Source: Nitrososphaerota archaeon (GTDB lineage: Archaea > Thermoproteota > Nitrososphaeria > Nitrososphaerales > UBA183). From it: a DNA stretch of 64,000 bases. Each line of letters starts with the position of its first letter. Positions within the stretch are counted from its first letter, which is position 1. Below the pieces are notes generated by a model. That model saw only the letters and a list, made by a program, of their open reading frames with translations. It was not told the origin of the DNA and ran no database searches. The DNA is taken from the NCBI GenBank assembly GCA_029785625.1, contig JAFLZI010000001.1, positions 117,860 to 181,859 on the forward strand, in the 5' to 3' direction. Positions 1 to 8,152 of the stretch are shown one piece after another. The position numbers were made by a program, and so were the translations under genes.

Positions 1-2
1 AC

Positions 3-233
3 CTATACCCCAACGTCGACCTCTTCTCCGGACTGGCCTTGAACCACATGGGAGTGCCTGCGTATCTGTTCACCCCGGTGTTCGCCATAGGCCGTGCTCC
101 CGGATGGCTCGCCCACGTCCTGGAACAGTACGCCGACAACAGGATAATCAGGCCTATCTCGGACTACGTCGGTCCGCAACTCATGACCTACACCTCCATA
201 GAAGGTCGAACCTCCAAGGGGCTGAGGCCTTGA
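3..233 (+). CDS. gltA: Citrate synthase, C-terminal end (partial)
   Basis: This is the last 76 codons of a gene that begins before the window. Citrate synthase condenses acetyl-CoA with oxaloacetate in the TCA cycle. The fragment reads YPNVDLFSG, which carries the catalytic aspartate region, and then FAIGRAPGWLAHVLEQY and RIIRPISDYVGP, the conserved C-terminal part of the family. The stop codon overlaps the TTG start of the downstream CBS gene, so the two are probably co-transcribed. The call is secure, although a 2-methylcitrate synthase cannot be excluded from the tail alone. Confidence 0.9.
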   Translation, partial: LYPNVDLFSGLALNHMGVPAYLFTPVFAIGRAPGWLAHVLEQYADNRIIRPISDYVGPQLMTYTSIEGRTSKGLRP

Positions 234-655
234 GGGTCGAGGCCCTGGTCAAGCGCAGGCCGGTTACCATAAGCCCAGGGGCGACCATAAAACAGGCCGC
301 AGAAGTCTTCGCCCGGGAGAAGATCGGCCTCCTGGTGGTAGCGCCCTCTGTGAGCCCGGTGAAGGCAGAGGCCGTGCTCTCCGAAAGGGACGTGGTCAGG
401 GCCGTGGCGAAGGGGGTGGCCCTCTCGGGGCGGCTGGACGCCGTGTCGACAAAGAAGCTGATCAGCGTCAAGCGGTCTGACAGAGCCTCCACGGCGGTCA
501 GGCTCATGGCGGACAACGGTATAAGGCACCTGGTGGTGGAGAACGACGACGGGACCCTGTTCGGGGTCCTCTCCATCAAAGACTTCTTCCGCGAGGGAAA
601 GCTGCTCAACTCGTTCCTCAGGGAAGAAGACCAAGAGGTCCACGGCGTCGATTAG
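230..655 (+). CDS. CBS-domain protein
   Basis: A protein of 141 residues made of two CBS motifs in tandem (roughly residues 8-65 and 78-135). The second ends GIRHLVVENDDGTLFGVLSIKDF, with the typical GVLSxxDF signature. CBS pairs bind adenine nucleotides or S-adenosyl ligands and act as sensors. I chose the TTG at 230 because it overlaps the citrate synthase stop and gives a protein starting at the first CBS helix; an open frame extends further upstream but only antiparallel to known sequence. The target it regulates is unknown; coupling to the upstream citrate synthase is only suggested by position. Confidence 0.8.
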   Translation: MRVEALVKRRPVTISPGATIKQAAEVFAREKIGLLVVAPSVSPVKAEAVLSERDVVRAVAKGVALSGRLDAVSTKKLISVKRSDRASTAVRLMADNGIRHLVVENDDGTLFGVLSIKDFFREGKLLNSFLREEDQEVHGVD

Positions 656-918
656 GCCGTCGAGGGCGTGGTCCGTCGCCTGGGGTCCAAAGTCCAGATA
701 GCGTCTCGCTCGCTGTAGTGAGCGTCTAGCGTGTCGTCTTAGAAGACTCTCCGCTGGACTTCAGGGTGGAGAAACAGGCTTATGCGCCGATTGGCTCGCA
801 TCGGTGCGTTCCTAGGTTCCACCGTCGTGTGGACCTTCCTTGGCTTGAACGAGAGACGTAGGTACGTGCTTCCCTTGCACCTTCGCACCCTGAGTATTTG
901 CCCACCGTAGCAGATTAT
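656..918. other. Intergenic region without a recognisable gene
   Basis: About 260 bases between the CBS gene and the nuo promoter. I see no convincing reading frame, RNA gene or repeat here apart from a few short imperfect inverted repeats near 700-745. It probably contains the transcription end of the upstream pair. Confidence 0.4.
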
Positions 919-926
919 CTTAAATA
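919..926 (+). promoter_or_regulatory. TATA box of the nuoABCD operon
   Basis: The motif CTTAAATA lies in an AT-rich patch inside otherwise GC-rich DNA. A start site about 26 bases downstream would fall around 945-950, directly at the first ATG (944) or just before the second one (953). A leaderless nuoA message is therefore likely. Confidence 0.55.
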
Positions 927-943
927 ACGTAAGAGGCCTCTGG

Positions 944-1324
944 ATGCTGAGAATGGCTCTTTTCGGCGACATCGGGATAATCTTCGTCATGGCCCTCGTC
1001 GCGGTGGGGCTCACGGGGCTGGTCATGATAATCCCGCGCCTATTCGCGCCCAGGCGGCCCAACCCGATCAAGAACCTCCCCTTCGAGGCAGGCCAAGTCC
1101 CCCAGGGCGCCGGCAAGATGCACTTCATGATGCAGTACTACGCCTACCTCCTCATGTTCATAGTGTTCGACGTCCTCTCTATGTTCCTCTACGCCTGGGC
1201 GTCGGCCTACAAGCCGCTCGCCCTAGGGCTGTCTTCCGACTGGACGGTGACGCTCTTCATGGGGATGCTCTTCATCCCAATGGGCTTCGCCCTGTTCCTC
1301 GCGGGGAAGAGAGAGCTATGGTAG
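944..1324 (+). CDS. nuoA: NADH-quinone oxidoreductase-like complex, subunit A
   Basis: A membrane subunit of respiratory complex I (the archaeal form probably takes electrons from ferredoxin or another donor instead of NADH). The 126 residues contain three hydrophobic segments (about 6-30, 66-90, 97-120) and the conserved cytosolic loop NPIKNLPFEAGQVPQG, whose family consensus is K-x-x-x-Y/F-E-x-G. The final segment carries FVxFDVLSMFLYAWA. An internal ATG at codon 4 (953) is an alternative start. The 3' end overlaps nuoB by 7 bases, indicating translational coupling in the ABCD operon. Confidence 0.9.
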   Translation: MLRMALFGDIGIIFVMALVAVGLTGLVMIIPRLFAPRRPNPIKNLPFEAGQVPQGAGKMHFMMQYYAYLLMFIVFDVLSMFLYAWASAYKPLALGLSSDWTVTLFMGMLFIPMGFALFLAGKRELW

Positions 1325-1845
1325 TCGCCCAGCAGCAGAAGGCGGGGACTTTCCAGGTCCTCGTAGGCAAGATAGACGACGTCCTTCAGTACGCCATAGG
1401 TGACCCCCTGCGCTACCTGGCAAACTGGGGACGCCTCTATTCGCTCTGGCCCGTCCATCTAGAGACAGCCTGCTGCTCAGTCGAGGTAGGTGCCGCCGCG
1501 GGGTCCCGTTTCGACATAGAGCGTTTCGGCACGCTAGAGGCATTCGGCTCTCTCCGCGCCTGCGACCTCATAATAGTCATGGGGACGGTGACCAGGAAGC
1601 TGGCCCCTAGGCTGAAGCTCATCTACGACCAGATGGCAGAGCCGAAGTGGGTCATCGCCATGGGAGCGTGCTCCATAACGGGCGGGCTCTACTTCGACTC
1701 CTATAACGTCCTCAGGGGCATCGACGACATCATACCGGTGGACGTGTATGTCCCGGGCTGCCCTCCGAGGGCCGAGGCGCTGATCCAAGGGATAGTCCTA
1801 CTGCAGGAGAAGATCCGAAGGATGCCCACGCTCAGCGGCCGGTGA
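1318..1845 (+). CDS. nuoB: Complex I subunit B (4Fe-4S cluster N2)
   Basis: A soluble subunit of 175 residues that holds iron-sulfur cluster N2, the last electron carrier before quinone. The adjacent cysteine pair is in ETACCSVEVGAA (Cys52-Cys53). The remaining ligands are in MGACSITGG and VPGCPPRAEAL. Starts with ATG overlapping the end of nuoA and ends overlapping nuoC by 4 bases. All four ligand cysteines are present, so the protein should be functional. Confidence 0.95.
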   Translation: MVVAQQQKAGTFQVLVGKIDDVLQYAIGDPLRYLANWGRLYSLWPVHLETACCSVEVGAAAGSRFDIERFGTLEAFGSLRACDLIIVMGTVTRKLAPRLKLIYDQMAEPKWVIAMGACSITGGLYFDSYNVLRGIDDIIPVDVYVPGCPPRAEALIQGIVLLQEKIRRMPTLSGR

Positions 1846-2432
1846 CGATACCCATGAGCAAGGCCAGTCAGCCAGCCAATCCCGCTCCTTCCCCGGCCGT
1901 GGCTCCGCCGCAGCCGGCCAATGCTCCGCCCAGCTCTGCCCCGGCGGCCGCCCCTGCTGCAAATCCGGACTTGGACAGGGCAAAGGCCATCGCCGACAAG
2001 ATAACGTCGAAGCACCCAGGGACGAAGCTGGAGTGGGTCAAGCCGCGCCGGCTGAAGGTCTCCGCCCCGGCGAGCATGATCAAGGACGTGGCGCTCTTCG
2101 CCAGGGACTCGCTCGGGTTCGACCACATCAGCACGGTAAGCGGGGTCGACTGGATTGCGAAGAACGCGCTTGAAGTCGTCTACTTCGTTGGCTCCACGGT
2201 CCCAGGCCAGGAGGGGTTCGTCCTGGCCCTCTCCGAGAGGGTGCCCAGGGACAATCCGGTCGTCTCAACCCTGATTGGGGTATGGAGGGGCGCGGAGTAC
2301 CACGAGCGCGAGACGCACGAGATGTTCGGGCTCAACTTCCAGGGCCACCCCGACCAGAGCCACCTCTTTCTCCCGGAGGACTGGAACGACCTGCCGCCCC
2401 TCCGTAAAGACTACGTTTCGCCAGGTAGATGA
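1842..2432 (+). CDS. nuoC: Complex I subunit C (30 kDa)
   Basis: Peripheral-arm subunit of complex I, 196 residues. The first 45 residues are a low-complexity Pro/Ala/Ser linker, unusual compared with compact NuoC proteins. The family core follows, with FDHISTVSGVDW and, near the end, the signature REtHEMFGLNFQGHPDQSHLFLPEDW. Translation may start at either of two in-frame ATGs (1854 gives MSKASQ). It overlaps both neighbours by 4 bases. Confidence 0.92.
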   Translation: MTIPMSKASQPANPAPSPAVAPPQPANAPPSSAPAAAPAANPDLDRAKAIADKITSKHPGTKLEWVKPRRLKVSAPASMIKDVALFARDSLGFDHISTVSGVDWIAKNALEVVYFVGSTVPGQEGFVLALSERVPRDNPVVSTLIGVWRGAEYHERETHEMFGLNFQGHPDQSHLFLPEDWNDLPPLRKDYVSPGR

Positions 2433-3553
2433 GAATGACCCTCGAAAGCGAGTACTCGCCAGACGCCGACCGGATCATGGCCGTCTCACTCGGCCCTCAG
2501 CACCCGGGAGCCGGCCACTTCCGCATCAGGCTCTGGCTAGACGGCGACTACGTCGTCAAGGCCCTCCCCGACGCGGGCTACGTCCACAGGGGCGAGGAGA
2601 AGATGGGGGAGTACAGGAACTACACCCAGAATGTCCCGCACCTGGAGAGGCCGGTGATACTAGACAGCTCGAACATACTCTTCGCCTACTCCTTGGGGGT
2701 CGACGAGCTCATGAACAGCAAGGTCCCCCCCAGAGCGCAGTACCTCCGGGTCATCATGTCTGAGATCAACCGCATCATCTCGCACATGTACTTCATCGCC
2801 ATCCAGGGGCTCTTCCTGGGCCACACCACGATGATCACCTGGTGCATGGGCGACAGGGACTTCTGGATTGACCTCGGCGAGAGGATAGCGGGCGCGAGGG
2901 TGACCTTCGCCTACATCATCCCTGGCGGAGTGAGGAACGACATCCCGGAGTTCGCCATCGAGAAAGGGCTCAAGACCTGTGACTGGTTCGAGAAGCGCAT
3001 GGGCGAGTACGAGAAGATATTCTACGACAACCCCATGGTCCACCAGAGATCGGACGGCGTCGGCGTCCTGTCCAGGGATGACGCCATCGCCTTCGGCGCA
3101 ACGGGGACCGTCGCCAGAGCCTCCGGGCTCGCGCTCGACGTAAGGAAGGACGAACCCTATAGCTCATACTCGGACTTCGAGTTCAAGACGCCGGTGCTCA
3201 CCCAGGGGGATTCCTGGGCTCGCGCCTACGTCGCGCTGCTCGACATGCGCGAGTCGATCAAGATAATCAGGCAGGCGCTCAAAGGCCTCCCACAGGGCCC
3301 GGTGCGCCTCAAGCTCGGCCCACAGCCGAGGGTCCCCGCGGGGGAGGTGTACTCCAGGACAGAGGCTGCCAGGGGGGAGATGTCGTACCACATAGTCAGC
3401 GACGGCTCGCCGCGCCCCTACCGTCTGAAGATCGGGGTGCCTTCGGCGAAGAACCTCAGGGCCCTGCCGCACCTTCTGAAGAACGTCCACATAGCAGACA
3501 TCCCTGTGATCTACTGGAGCCTGAACTACTGGCCGGTCGAAGCGGACCGATAA
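2429..3553 (+). CDS. nuoD: Complex I subunit D (49 kDa, quinone site)
   Basis: 374-residue subunit that with NuoB forms the quinone-binding pocket. The N-terminal part has LGPQHPGAGHFRIRLWLDGD, the canonical GPQHP motif with its conserved histidine, and GYVHRGEEKMGEYRNY. The C-terminus ends PVIYWSLNYWPVEADR instead of the usual D-x-V-x-G-x-V-D-R. No further nuo genes follow: the next gene is on the other strand, so the membrane arm (H, I, J-N) must be encoded elsewhere. Confidence 0.95.
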   Translation: MRMTLESEYSPDADRIMAVSLGPQHPGAGHFRIRLWLDGDYVVKALPDAGYVHRGEEKMGEYRNYTQNVPHLERPVILDSSNILFAYSLGVDELMNSKVPPRAQYLRVIMSEINRIISHMYFIAIQGLFLGHTTMITWCMGDRDFWIDLGERIAGARVTFAYIIPGGVRNDIPEFAIEKGLKTCDWFEKRMGEYEKIFYDNPMVHQRSDGVGVLSRDDAIAFGATGTVARASGLALDVRKDEPYSSYSDFEFKTPVLTQGDSWARAYVALLDMRESIKIIRQALKGLPQGPVRLKLGPQPRVPAGEVYSRTEAARGEMSYHIVSDGSPRPYRLKIGVPSAKNLRALPHLLKNVHIADIPVIYWSLNYWPVEADR

Positions 3554-3647
3554 GCCGCCCTCTTCTTGGGCTGTAAGCGCAGGTCAGCCCAGGAAAAGCA
3601 CCCTCTGCTTCCGGGTCGTCCCGCGGCAACGCTACCCTTCGGCAATG

Positions 3648-4568
3648 TCACAGTTCCCCCACCGCTACTACGAAGGGCTCGGCCTCCGGGGTCTTCTCGC
3701 CCCTCCTGAGGAGATAGACGCCCAGCATGATCAGTGCTCCCCCGAAGACCTGGACCGCTGTGATCTGCTCCCCGAGTACCGTGAGCCCGAAGAATGCGCC
3801 GAACACCGTGGACGTGGACCATACGAGCAGCATCCTGATCGCCCCCAGTCGTTTGACCGCGGCTATGAACAAAATCGTTGCGCCGGAGACCGTGAGCGCC
3901 AAGAGGAGCATCACGGCGGAGGAGTAGGCAGAGAATCCGAACGGGAAGCCTCCGACGAGGAAGATGGCGGTCAGGATGCATCCCCCGATGAGGTTGCGGA
4001 ACTTGCTCAGAAGTGCCGTGTCGAACCTCTTCGTGGCGAGCACGATTATGTTGTTCTCGATCGCCCACCCTGCCCCGGAGCCAAGAATCAGCAGGTTCCC
4101 GGCCAGTCCCTGGAGGAACGCTATGTGGGAGAGGTCAAGGTTGGTAGAGACCACCAGGAGCCCTGCCACGATGAGCAGCCCCCTGGCGGCCTGTCCACGC
4201 CCCAGTCTCTCTCCGAATATCGCGAAGGCGATTACGGTGGTAAACAGGACCTCGCCGTTGGCCAGGAGGGAGGCGTTCACGACTGTAGTCTGGTTCAGGC
4301 CCAGGGTGTACATCAGCGGAGCGAGGCCCGCCCCCACGAGCCCGAAGAAGACGAGGTACCTGTAGCTCCCGGGCTGAGGCTTCCTCCTGGGCTGATACAG
4401 CAGCAGGATGAGCCCGGAAAGGAGGAATGTTACCCCTGTGACCACGAGCGGCCCGTTCCTGGCGAGCGAGATCTTTGTCAGCGCCGACACAGAGCCGGCG
4501 CAGACTGATCCAAGGATGGCGTAGAGGTAGCCCTGCCTGGTCTCAGAGTCCCGTCTGTTTCCTCCCAT
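3648..4568 (-). CDS. EamA/DMT-family membrane transporter
   Basis: A polytopic protein of 306 residues with ten predicted membrane spans arranged as two EamA repeats (about 12-140 and 160-290). Sequences such as YAILGSVCAGSVSALTKISLA and ITAVQVFGGALIMLGVYLL are typical of the drug/metabolite transporter superfamily. Substrate cannot be told from sequence. It is transcribed towards the nuo operon and stands alone. The last 15 residues are polar and cytosolic. Confidence 0.85.
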   Translation of the reverse strand: MGGNRRDSETRQGYLYAILGSVCAGSVSALTKISLARNGPLVVTGVTFLLSGLILLLYQPRRKPQPGSYRYLVFFGLVGAGLAPLMYTLGLNQTTVVNASLLANGEVLFTTVIAFAIFGERLGRGQAARGLLIVAGLLVVSTNLDLSHIAFLQGLAGNLLILGSGAGWAIENNIIVLATKRFDTALLSKFRNLIGGCILTAIFLVGGFPFGFSAYSSAVMLLLALTVSGATILFIAAVKRLGAIRMLLVWSTSTVFGAFFGLTVLGEQITAVQVFGGALIMLGVYLLRRGEKTPEAEPFVVAVGEL

Positions 4569-4699
4569 CAGTGCCCCGGTGCAAGGGCTGTGATGTTCTG
4601 GAATTAACCGTAAGTCCGCTTGGTGCTCCCGCTTCGGCCGCAGGACGCACCGTGCGCCGGGAGCTAACGCTTAAGCCGGCAGAAAGCGCCGATTCTGCG

Positions 4700-5089
4700 A
4701 TGTCCTCCGACAAGGAGATCATCGCCGAACTTCAGAAAATAAGGGAGCTCCTCACACCCAAGCCAGCCCCTCCCGCCCCGCCACCCCCCAAGGGTCTCGC
4801 CGCTGAGTTCAAGGCATTCCTCACCAATTACAAGGTCCTCGGCCTCGCCGTGGCCTTCATCCTCGGCGTCTACCTCGGGAGCCTGGTCCAGGCCCTGGTC
4901 ACCGACCTGATACTTCCAGCCATCGGCATACCACTGAGCGGCATAGGGAACCTAAGCACCTATGCCGTGACATATGCGGAACAGGACTTCCAAATCGGCG
5001 CCTTCCTCATAGCCGTCATCACCTTCATCATTGTCGCCTTCGTGGTCTTCCTTATAGTCAAGGTCGCCACCCGATACAAGATACAGTAG
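4700..5089 (+). CDS. mscL: Large-conductance mechanosensitive channel (MscL family)
   Basis: 129 residues. After a charged, proline-rich N-terminus (KPAPPAPPPPKG) come two hydrophobic segments: LGLAVAFILGVYLGSLVQAL, with the family AxxxGxxxG-like pore helix, followed by TDLILPAIGIP, and IGAFLIAVITFIIVAFVVF. MscL opens under membrane tension to release solutes. The start is the ATG at 4700, 26 bases after a TATA-like element (CGCTTAAGCC near 4669). Bacterial MscL has its charged bundle at the C-terminus; here it is short and the N-terminus is longer. Confidence 0.8.
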   Translation: MSSDKEIIAELQKIRELLTPKPAPPAPPPPKGLAAEFKAFLTNYKVLGLAVAFILGVYLGSLVQALVTDLILPAIGIPLSGIGNLSTYAVTYAEQDFQIGAFLIAVITFIIVAFVVFLIVKVATRYKIQ

Positions 5090-5102
5090 CGAGCTCCCTC
5101 AG

Positions 5103-5108
5103 GTTTTT
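5103..5108 (+). terminator. Oligo-T terminator after mscL
   Basis: A run of six T on the coding strand 14 bases after the mscL stop, in GC-rich surroundings. Archaeal RNA polymerase terminates at such runs without needing a hairpin. Confidence 0.45.
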
Positions 5109-5205
5109 TCGCCCGACCCATGTGTGAATCGTTGAGCATAGTGTCAATGCTAATTGCCTGGGTCAGTCATGTCGTCAGCCCGCGACATCGGGTCTGGGTC
5201 GAAGG

Positions 5206-5850
5206 TTGAGCAACAAATTCGAAAAGGGCTGGAAGACACAGGAGAAGGAGCCATTCGGGAAGATGGTCCGCGAGACGGTCCGCGGGCCCCAGCCTATGCG
5301 CCCCCAGATTCAGAAAGCAGCCGATCAGCTGACCAAGGAGGTCGGCCGCCTGGACCAGGCCATGGGCAGGCTCAAGCTGCGGGAGAGCGCGATATTCAAG
5401 AAGACGGTCACCGCCGTCCAGGCGCACGACCAGGAGTCGAGCAAGGCATACTCCAACGAGCTCGCAGAGGTCCGCAAGATGGAGAAGATTGTCACTCAGT
5501 CGAGGATAGCTCTGGAGCAGATCAACACCCGGCTCCAGACAGTAACAGAGATCGGTGACTTCGCATCCACCATCGCCCCCGCCATCGGAGTGATCAAGAA
5601 CGTCCGGGCCACGCTAGGCGAGGCGATGCCAGACGCCCAGGGGACCCTGGGGGAGATAGGCGCGCAGCTTAACTCGGTAATGGTGGATGTCGGCCAGATC
5701 ACGGGGACGACCTTCTACCAGGCGGAGAACAGCGAAGAAGCCAACAGGATCCTCGCAGAAGCCTCAGCGGTCGCGGAGAAGCGCATGGCTGACTCGCTCC
5801 CAGAGGTCCCGAGCACCAGCGCGGACCAGTCGATCTTCACCAGCGAGTAG
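5206..5850 (+). CDS. ESCRT-III / Snf7-family protein (CdvB type)
   Basis: 214 residues, almost entirely helical and strongly charged, with the Snf7 pattern: a basic N-terminal helix (KGWKTQEKEPFGKMVRETV), long helices with heptad spacing (RMEKIVTQSRIALEQINTRL) and an acidic tail (EEANRILAEASAVAEKRM). ESCRT-III filaments constrict membranes and drive cell division in TACK archaea. The tail lacks a clear winged-helix domain, so this is more like a CdvB paralogue than CdvB itself. The TTG start at 5206 is inferred; cdvA and cdvC are not in this window. Confidence 0.75.
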   Translation: MSNKFEKGWKTQEKEPFGKMVRETVRGPQPMRPQIQKAADQLTKEVGRLDQAMGRLKLRESAIFKKTVTAVQAHDQESSKAYSNELAEVRKMEKIVTQSRIALEQINTRLQTVTEIGDFASTIAPAIGVIKNVRATLGEAMPDAQGTLGEIGAQLNSVMVDVGQITGTTFYQAENSEEANRILAEASAVAEKRMADSLPEVPSTSADQSIFTSE

Positions 5851-5891
5851 GAAGACTCCGCCTATAGTCGGCGGGCCGCCCGACCGAGGCG

Positions 5892-6590
5892 CTATGCCGG
5901 GGAAGAGGTGCTCCACAGAAGCTCAAGGAACTGCTTGAAGTGGCTCGCCACGGCCGGGCTGTCTATCCATCCACAGGCCGAGTGGTCAGGCAGGCCGATC
6001 AGCGCCACCTTGTCGTCCACGAGCAGGTCGAAGGCCACCTGATTCCCCGTCCTGATGTCCACTCCGGGCGGCAGGAGCCCGACCCCTCCGTCGTCGCATA
6101 TCGCCCTCACGCTCACCCCCCTTTGCACCGCCCCAGACAGGAGCTCCATGGTCTTCGCGTCTTCCAGTCCCATGGCTGGCGCCACAAGGATCGCAGTCTC
6201 CTTCGCCTCCCTGAGCAGCTCGTACACCTTGGCCCGGACCTTCTCGCTCCCCCTGACGGTGTAGACCAGTTCGGCCTCCTGGGCGGGCTGGGGGCTGTAC
6301 AGCTTCTCCAGGGCGTCGAACGTCTCTTCGACTTTCGATTCCACCATCGTCCTGATGCTTGACGGCGCCTTCGCCCTGTACGTCGCCGGCTTCTTCACCA
6401 CCAGGTCTGCCCATCCTTTTGAAGCCAGGACCCTCAGCGCAGTGTAAGCGCTCGGTTTCGGGATATCTGCGTCGTCGGCCACCCGAGCCGGGTCGGCCGG
6501 CCCCAGTGACGCCAGAGAGACGTAACACCTGGCCTCGTAGCTGGTGAGTCCCAGGTCTTGCAGCTCACCGATGACGTCGCTCCTGTGCAT
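5892..6590 (-). CDS. TrmB-family transcriptional regulator
   Basis: 232 residues. The N-terminal winged helix reads VIGELQDLGLTSYEARCYVSL, the standard TrmB opening, and continues DIPKPSAYTALRVLASKGW. The C-terminal half (about 105-230) is a phospholipase-D-like/sugar-sensing type domain with VYELLREAKETAILVAPAMG. I prefer the ATG at 6590, which sits about 26 bases from the shared TATA box, over the TTG at 6611. It is divergent from the geranylgeranyl reductase, with an inverted repeat in between, so it may control that gene and itself. Confidence 0.85.
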   Translation of the reverse strand: MHRSDVIGELQDLGLTSYEARCYVSLASLGPADPARVADDADIPKPSAYTALRVLASKGWADLVVKKPATYRAKAPSSIRTMVESKVEETFDALEKLYSPQPAQEAELVYTVRGSEKVRAKVYELLREAKETAILVAPAMGLEDAKTMELLSGAVQRGVSVRAICDDGGVGLLPPGVDIRTGNQVAFDLLVDDKVALIGLPDHSACGWIDSPAVASHFKQFLELLWSTSSPA

Positions 6591-6615
6591 AACAGGCCGA
6601 AAGGACGGCAAAGCT

Positions 6616-6650
6616 CTTATATAGGATTTTAGTAGCGTTCACGACTACTA
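6616..6650. promoter_or_regulatory. Shared divergent promoter with inverted-repeat operator
   Basis: CTTATATA (6616-6623) is AT-rich on both strands and lies about 26 bases from the ATG of the TrmB gene on one side and about 30 from the TTG of the reductase on the other. TAGTAG (6630-6635) and CTACTA (6645-6650) form a perfect 6-base inverted repeat with a 9-base spacer that ends exactly at the reductase start codon. A regulator bound there would block transcription initiation. Confidence 0.6.
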
Positions 6651-8126
6651 TTGCAAGGGAACCCTGACTACGACGTCATCATAGCGGGCGGCGGGATGGC
6701 CGGCTTGATCACCGCGGCCTCCATAGGGCACCACTCAAAGGGGAAGGCGCAGATACTCGTCATAGACAGGAACAAGCAGGACGAGCCGGGCAAGAAGACC
6801 AACAACGGCTGGACCTGCGGCGACGCCACCAGCAAGCGTTCGTTGGACTATCTTGCGGAGCACATAGGGATCCGGTACGGCTCCCCTGAGCTCGAGCACC
6901 CCGTCAAAGGGGTCTATGTCTACTCCCCTGACCGGCAGACGAAGGTCCTCTTCGAAGGCGAGGGGTACCTCTTCAACCGCAAACTTGCGCCGAGGAGGCA
7001 GGTCAGCGACGCCAGGAAGAACGGCGCAGAGCTCATGTTCGGGGCGACAGCCGAGCGACTGCTGGCAGATGACGGGAGGATCACAGGGGTCTCGGGGAGG
7101 AAGGCCGACGGGTCTGCTTTCACCCTGACTGCCAAGGTCGTCATCGACGCCACCGGCTCCTCCTCAACGCTGAGGCGTTTCATGCCAATACCTACGAAGA
7201 TCGAAAAGGAGATCGATCCGGACGACGTGGTCGGGACGGGCAGGTACATCCTAGACTTCGAGCCCGCGGCCGACCAGCCCTCGTTCTTCTCCCCCGACTA
7301 CTGCATCATACATCTCGACCAGTTCATCGCCCCGGCAGGGTACGCCTGGGTGTTCCCAAAGGGAAAGAAGAAGGTGAACATCGGTCTCGGGGTCTCACAC
7401 TCGGGGCTCGCCAGGCGGAATAGGCGCTTCGGCCTCAACGACAACCTCCAGAGTCTCATCGACAAGTACCTCGCGGAGAACCCGGTCATCAAGAACTACG
7501 GACAGCCCTCAGACGACGCCAACTCAGGGAACACGAAGGGGAACTGGCAGGTCCCGGTGAGGCGCCACAACGACTGTATGGTGGCCAACGGGTTCGCCGT
7601 GGTGGGCGACGCCGCCTGGATGCCGCGGCCCATCGACGCCGGAGGGATCAGCCCGTCGATTTACGGAGGTACGATACTTGGGAAGGTGGTGGCCGAGGCC
7701 CTGGAGGCTGGGGACACCAGCGAGGCCGGCCTCTGGAAATATAACGTGGAGTACATGAACACCCACGGGTATCCCATGGCGAGTTTCGAGGTCCTCAGGA
7801 GGTATCTTCAGACAGTCACCAACGACCAGATCAACTACGGTATGAAGCACTTCCTTTCGGAAGAGGACGTGACCGCAATCACCGAGAGGAAGCACCCTGC
7901 GTTCAACCAGGCGCGGTTCATGAACCCCGCCATGTGGTACCGTGTCATGGGGCAGCTTTCCCTGGCCAGAGGCCTGAGGTATACGGTGAAGAAGAGCGCG
8001 GTCCTCGTGGAGATAAACCTGGCCTACCCATCTGCCCCGCAGGGGTTCGAGGAGTGGCAGAAACGTCTCGGAGCAGAGCTCAGGGAGACCGTCGAGAGGT
8101 TCAAGCCCCTCGACATCGCGAACTAG
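6651..8126 (+). CDS. Geranylgeranyl reductase family FAD enzyme
   Basis: 491 residues. It begins with the FAD-binding Rossmann motif DVIIAGGGMAGLITAAS (residues 7-23). Later motifs are KVVIDATGSSSTLRR and VVGDAAWMPRPIDAGGISPS, the second FAD motif with the GD pair. These enzymes saturate the isoprenoid chains of archaeal lipids (or of menaquinone side chains). It starts with TTG immediately after the operator. Length is slightly above the typical 400-450 because of an extended C-terminal domain. Whether the substrate is a phospholipid or a quinone cannot be decided. Confidence 0.88.
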   Translation: MQGNPDYDVIIAGGGMAGLITAASIGHHSKGKAQILVIDRNKQDEPGKKTNNGWTCGDATSKRSLDYLAEHIGIRYGSPELEHPVKGVYVYSPDRQTKVLFEGEGYLFNRKLAPRRQVSDARKNGAELMFGATAERLLADDGRITGVSGRKADGSAFTLTAKVVIDATGSSSTLRRFMPIPTKIEKEIDPDDVVGTGRYILDFEPAADQPSFFSPDYCIIHLDQFIAPAGYAWVFPKGKKKVNIGLGVSHSGLARRNRRFGLNDNLQSLIDKYLAENPVIKNYGQPSDDANSGNTKGNWQVPVRRHNDCMVANGFAVVGDAAWMPRPIDAGGISPSIYGGTILGKVVAEALEAGDTSEAGLWKYNVEYMNTHGYPMASFEVLRRYLQTVTNDQINYGMKHFLSEEDVTAITERKHPAFNQARFMNPAMWYRVMGQLSLARGLRYTVKKSAVLVEINLAYPSAPQGFEEWQKRLGAELRETVERFKPLDIAN

Positions 8127-8152
8127 ATAAGGGGGCAGGCAGACTGGCGCCC

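Noticed and set aside
3645..4508. Long open frame of 287 codons on the plus strand
   Set aside because: It is the complement of the EamA transporter gene, which has clear membrane helices; the plus-strand product is a charged repetitive sequence without motifs.
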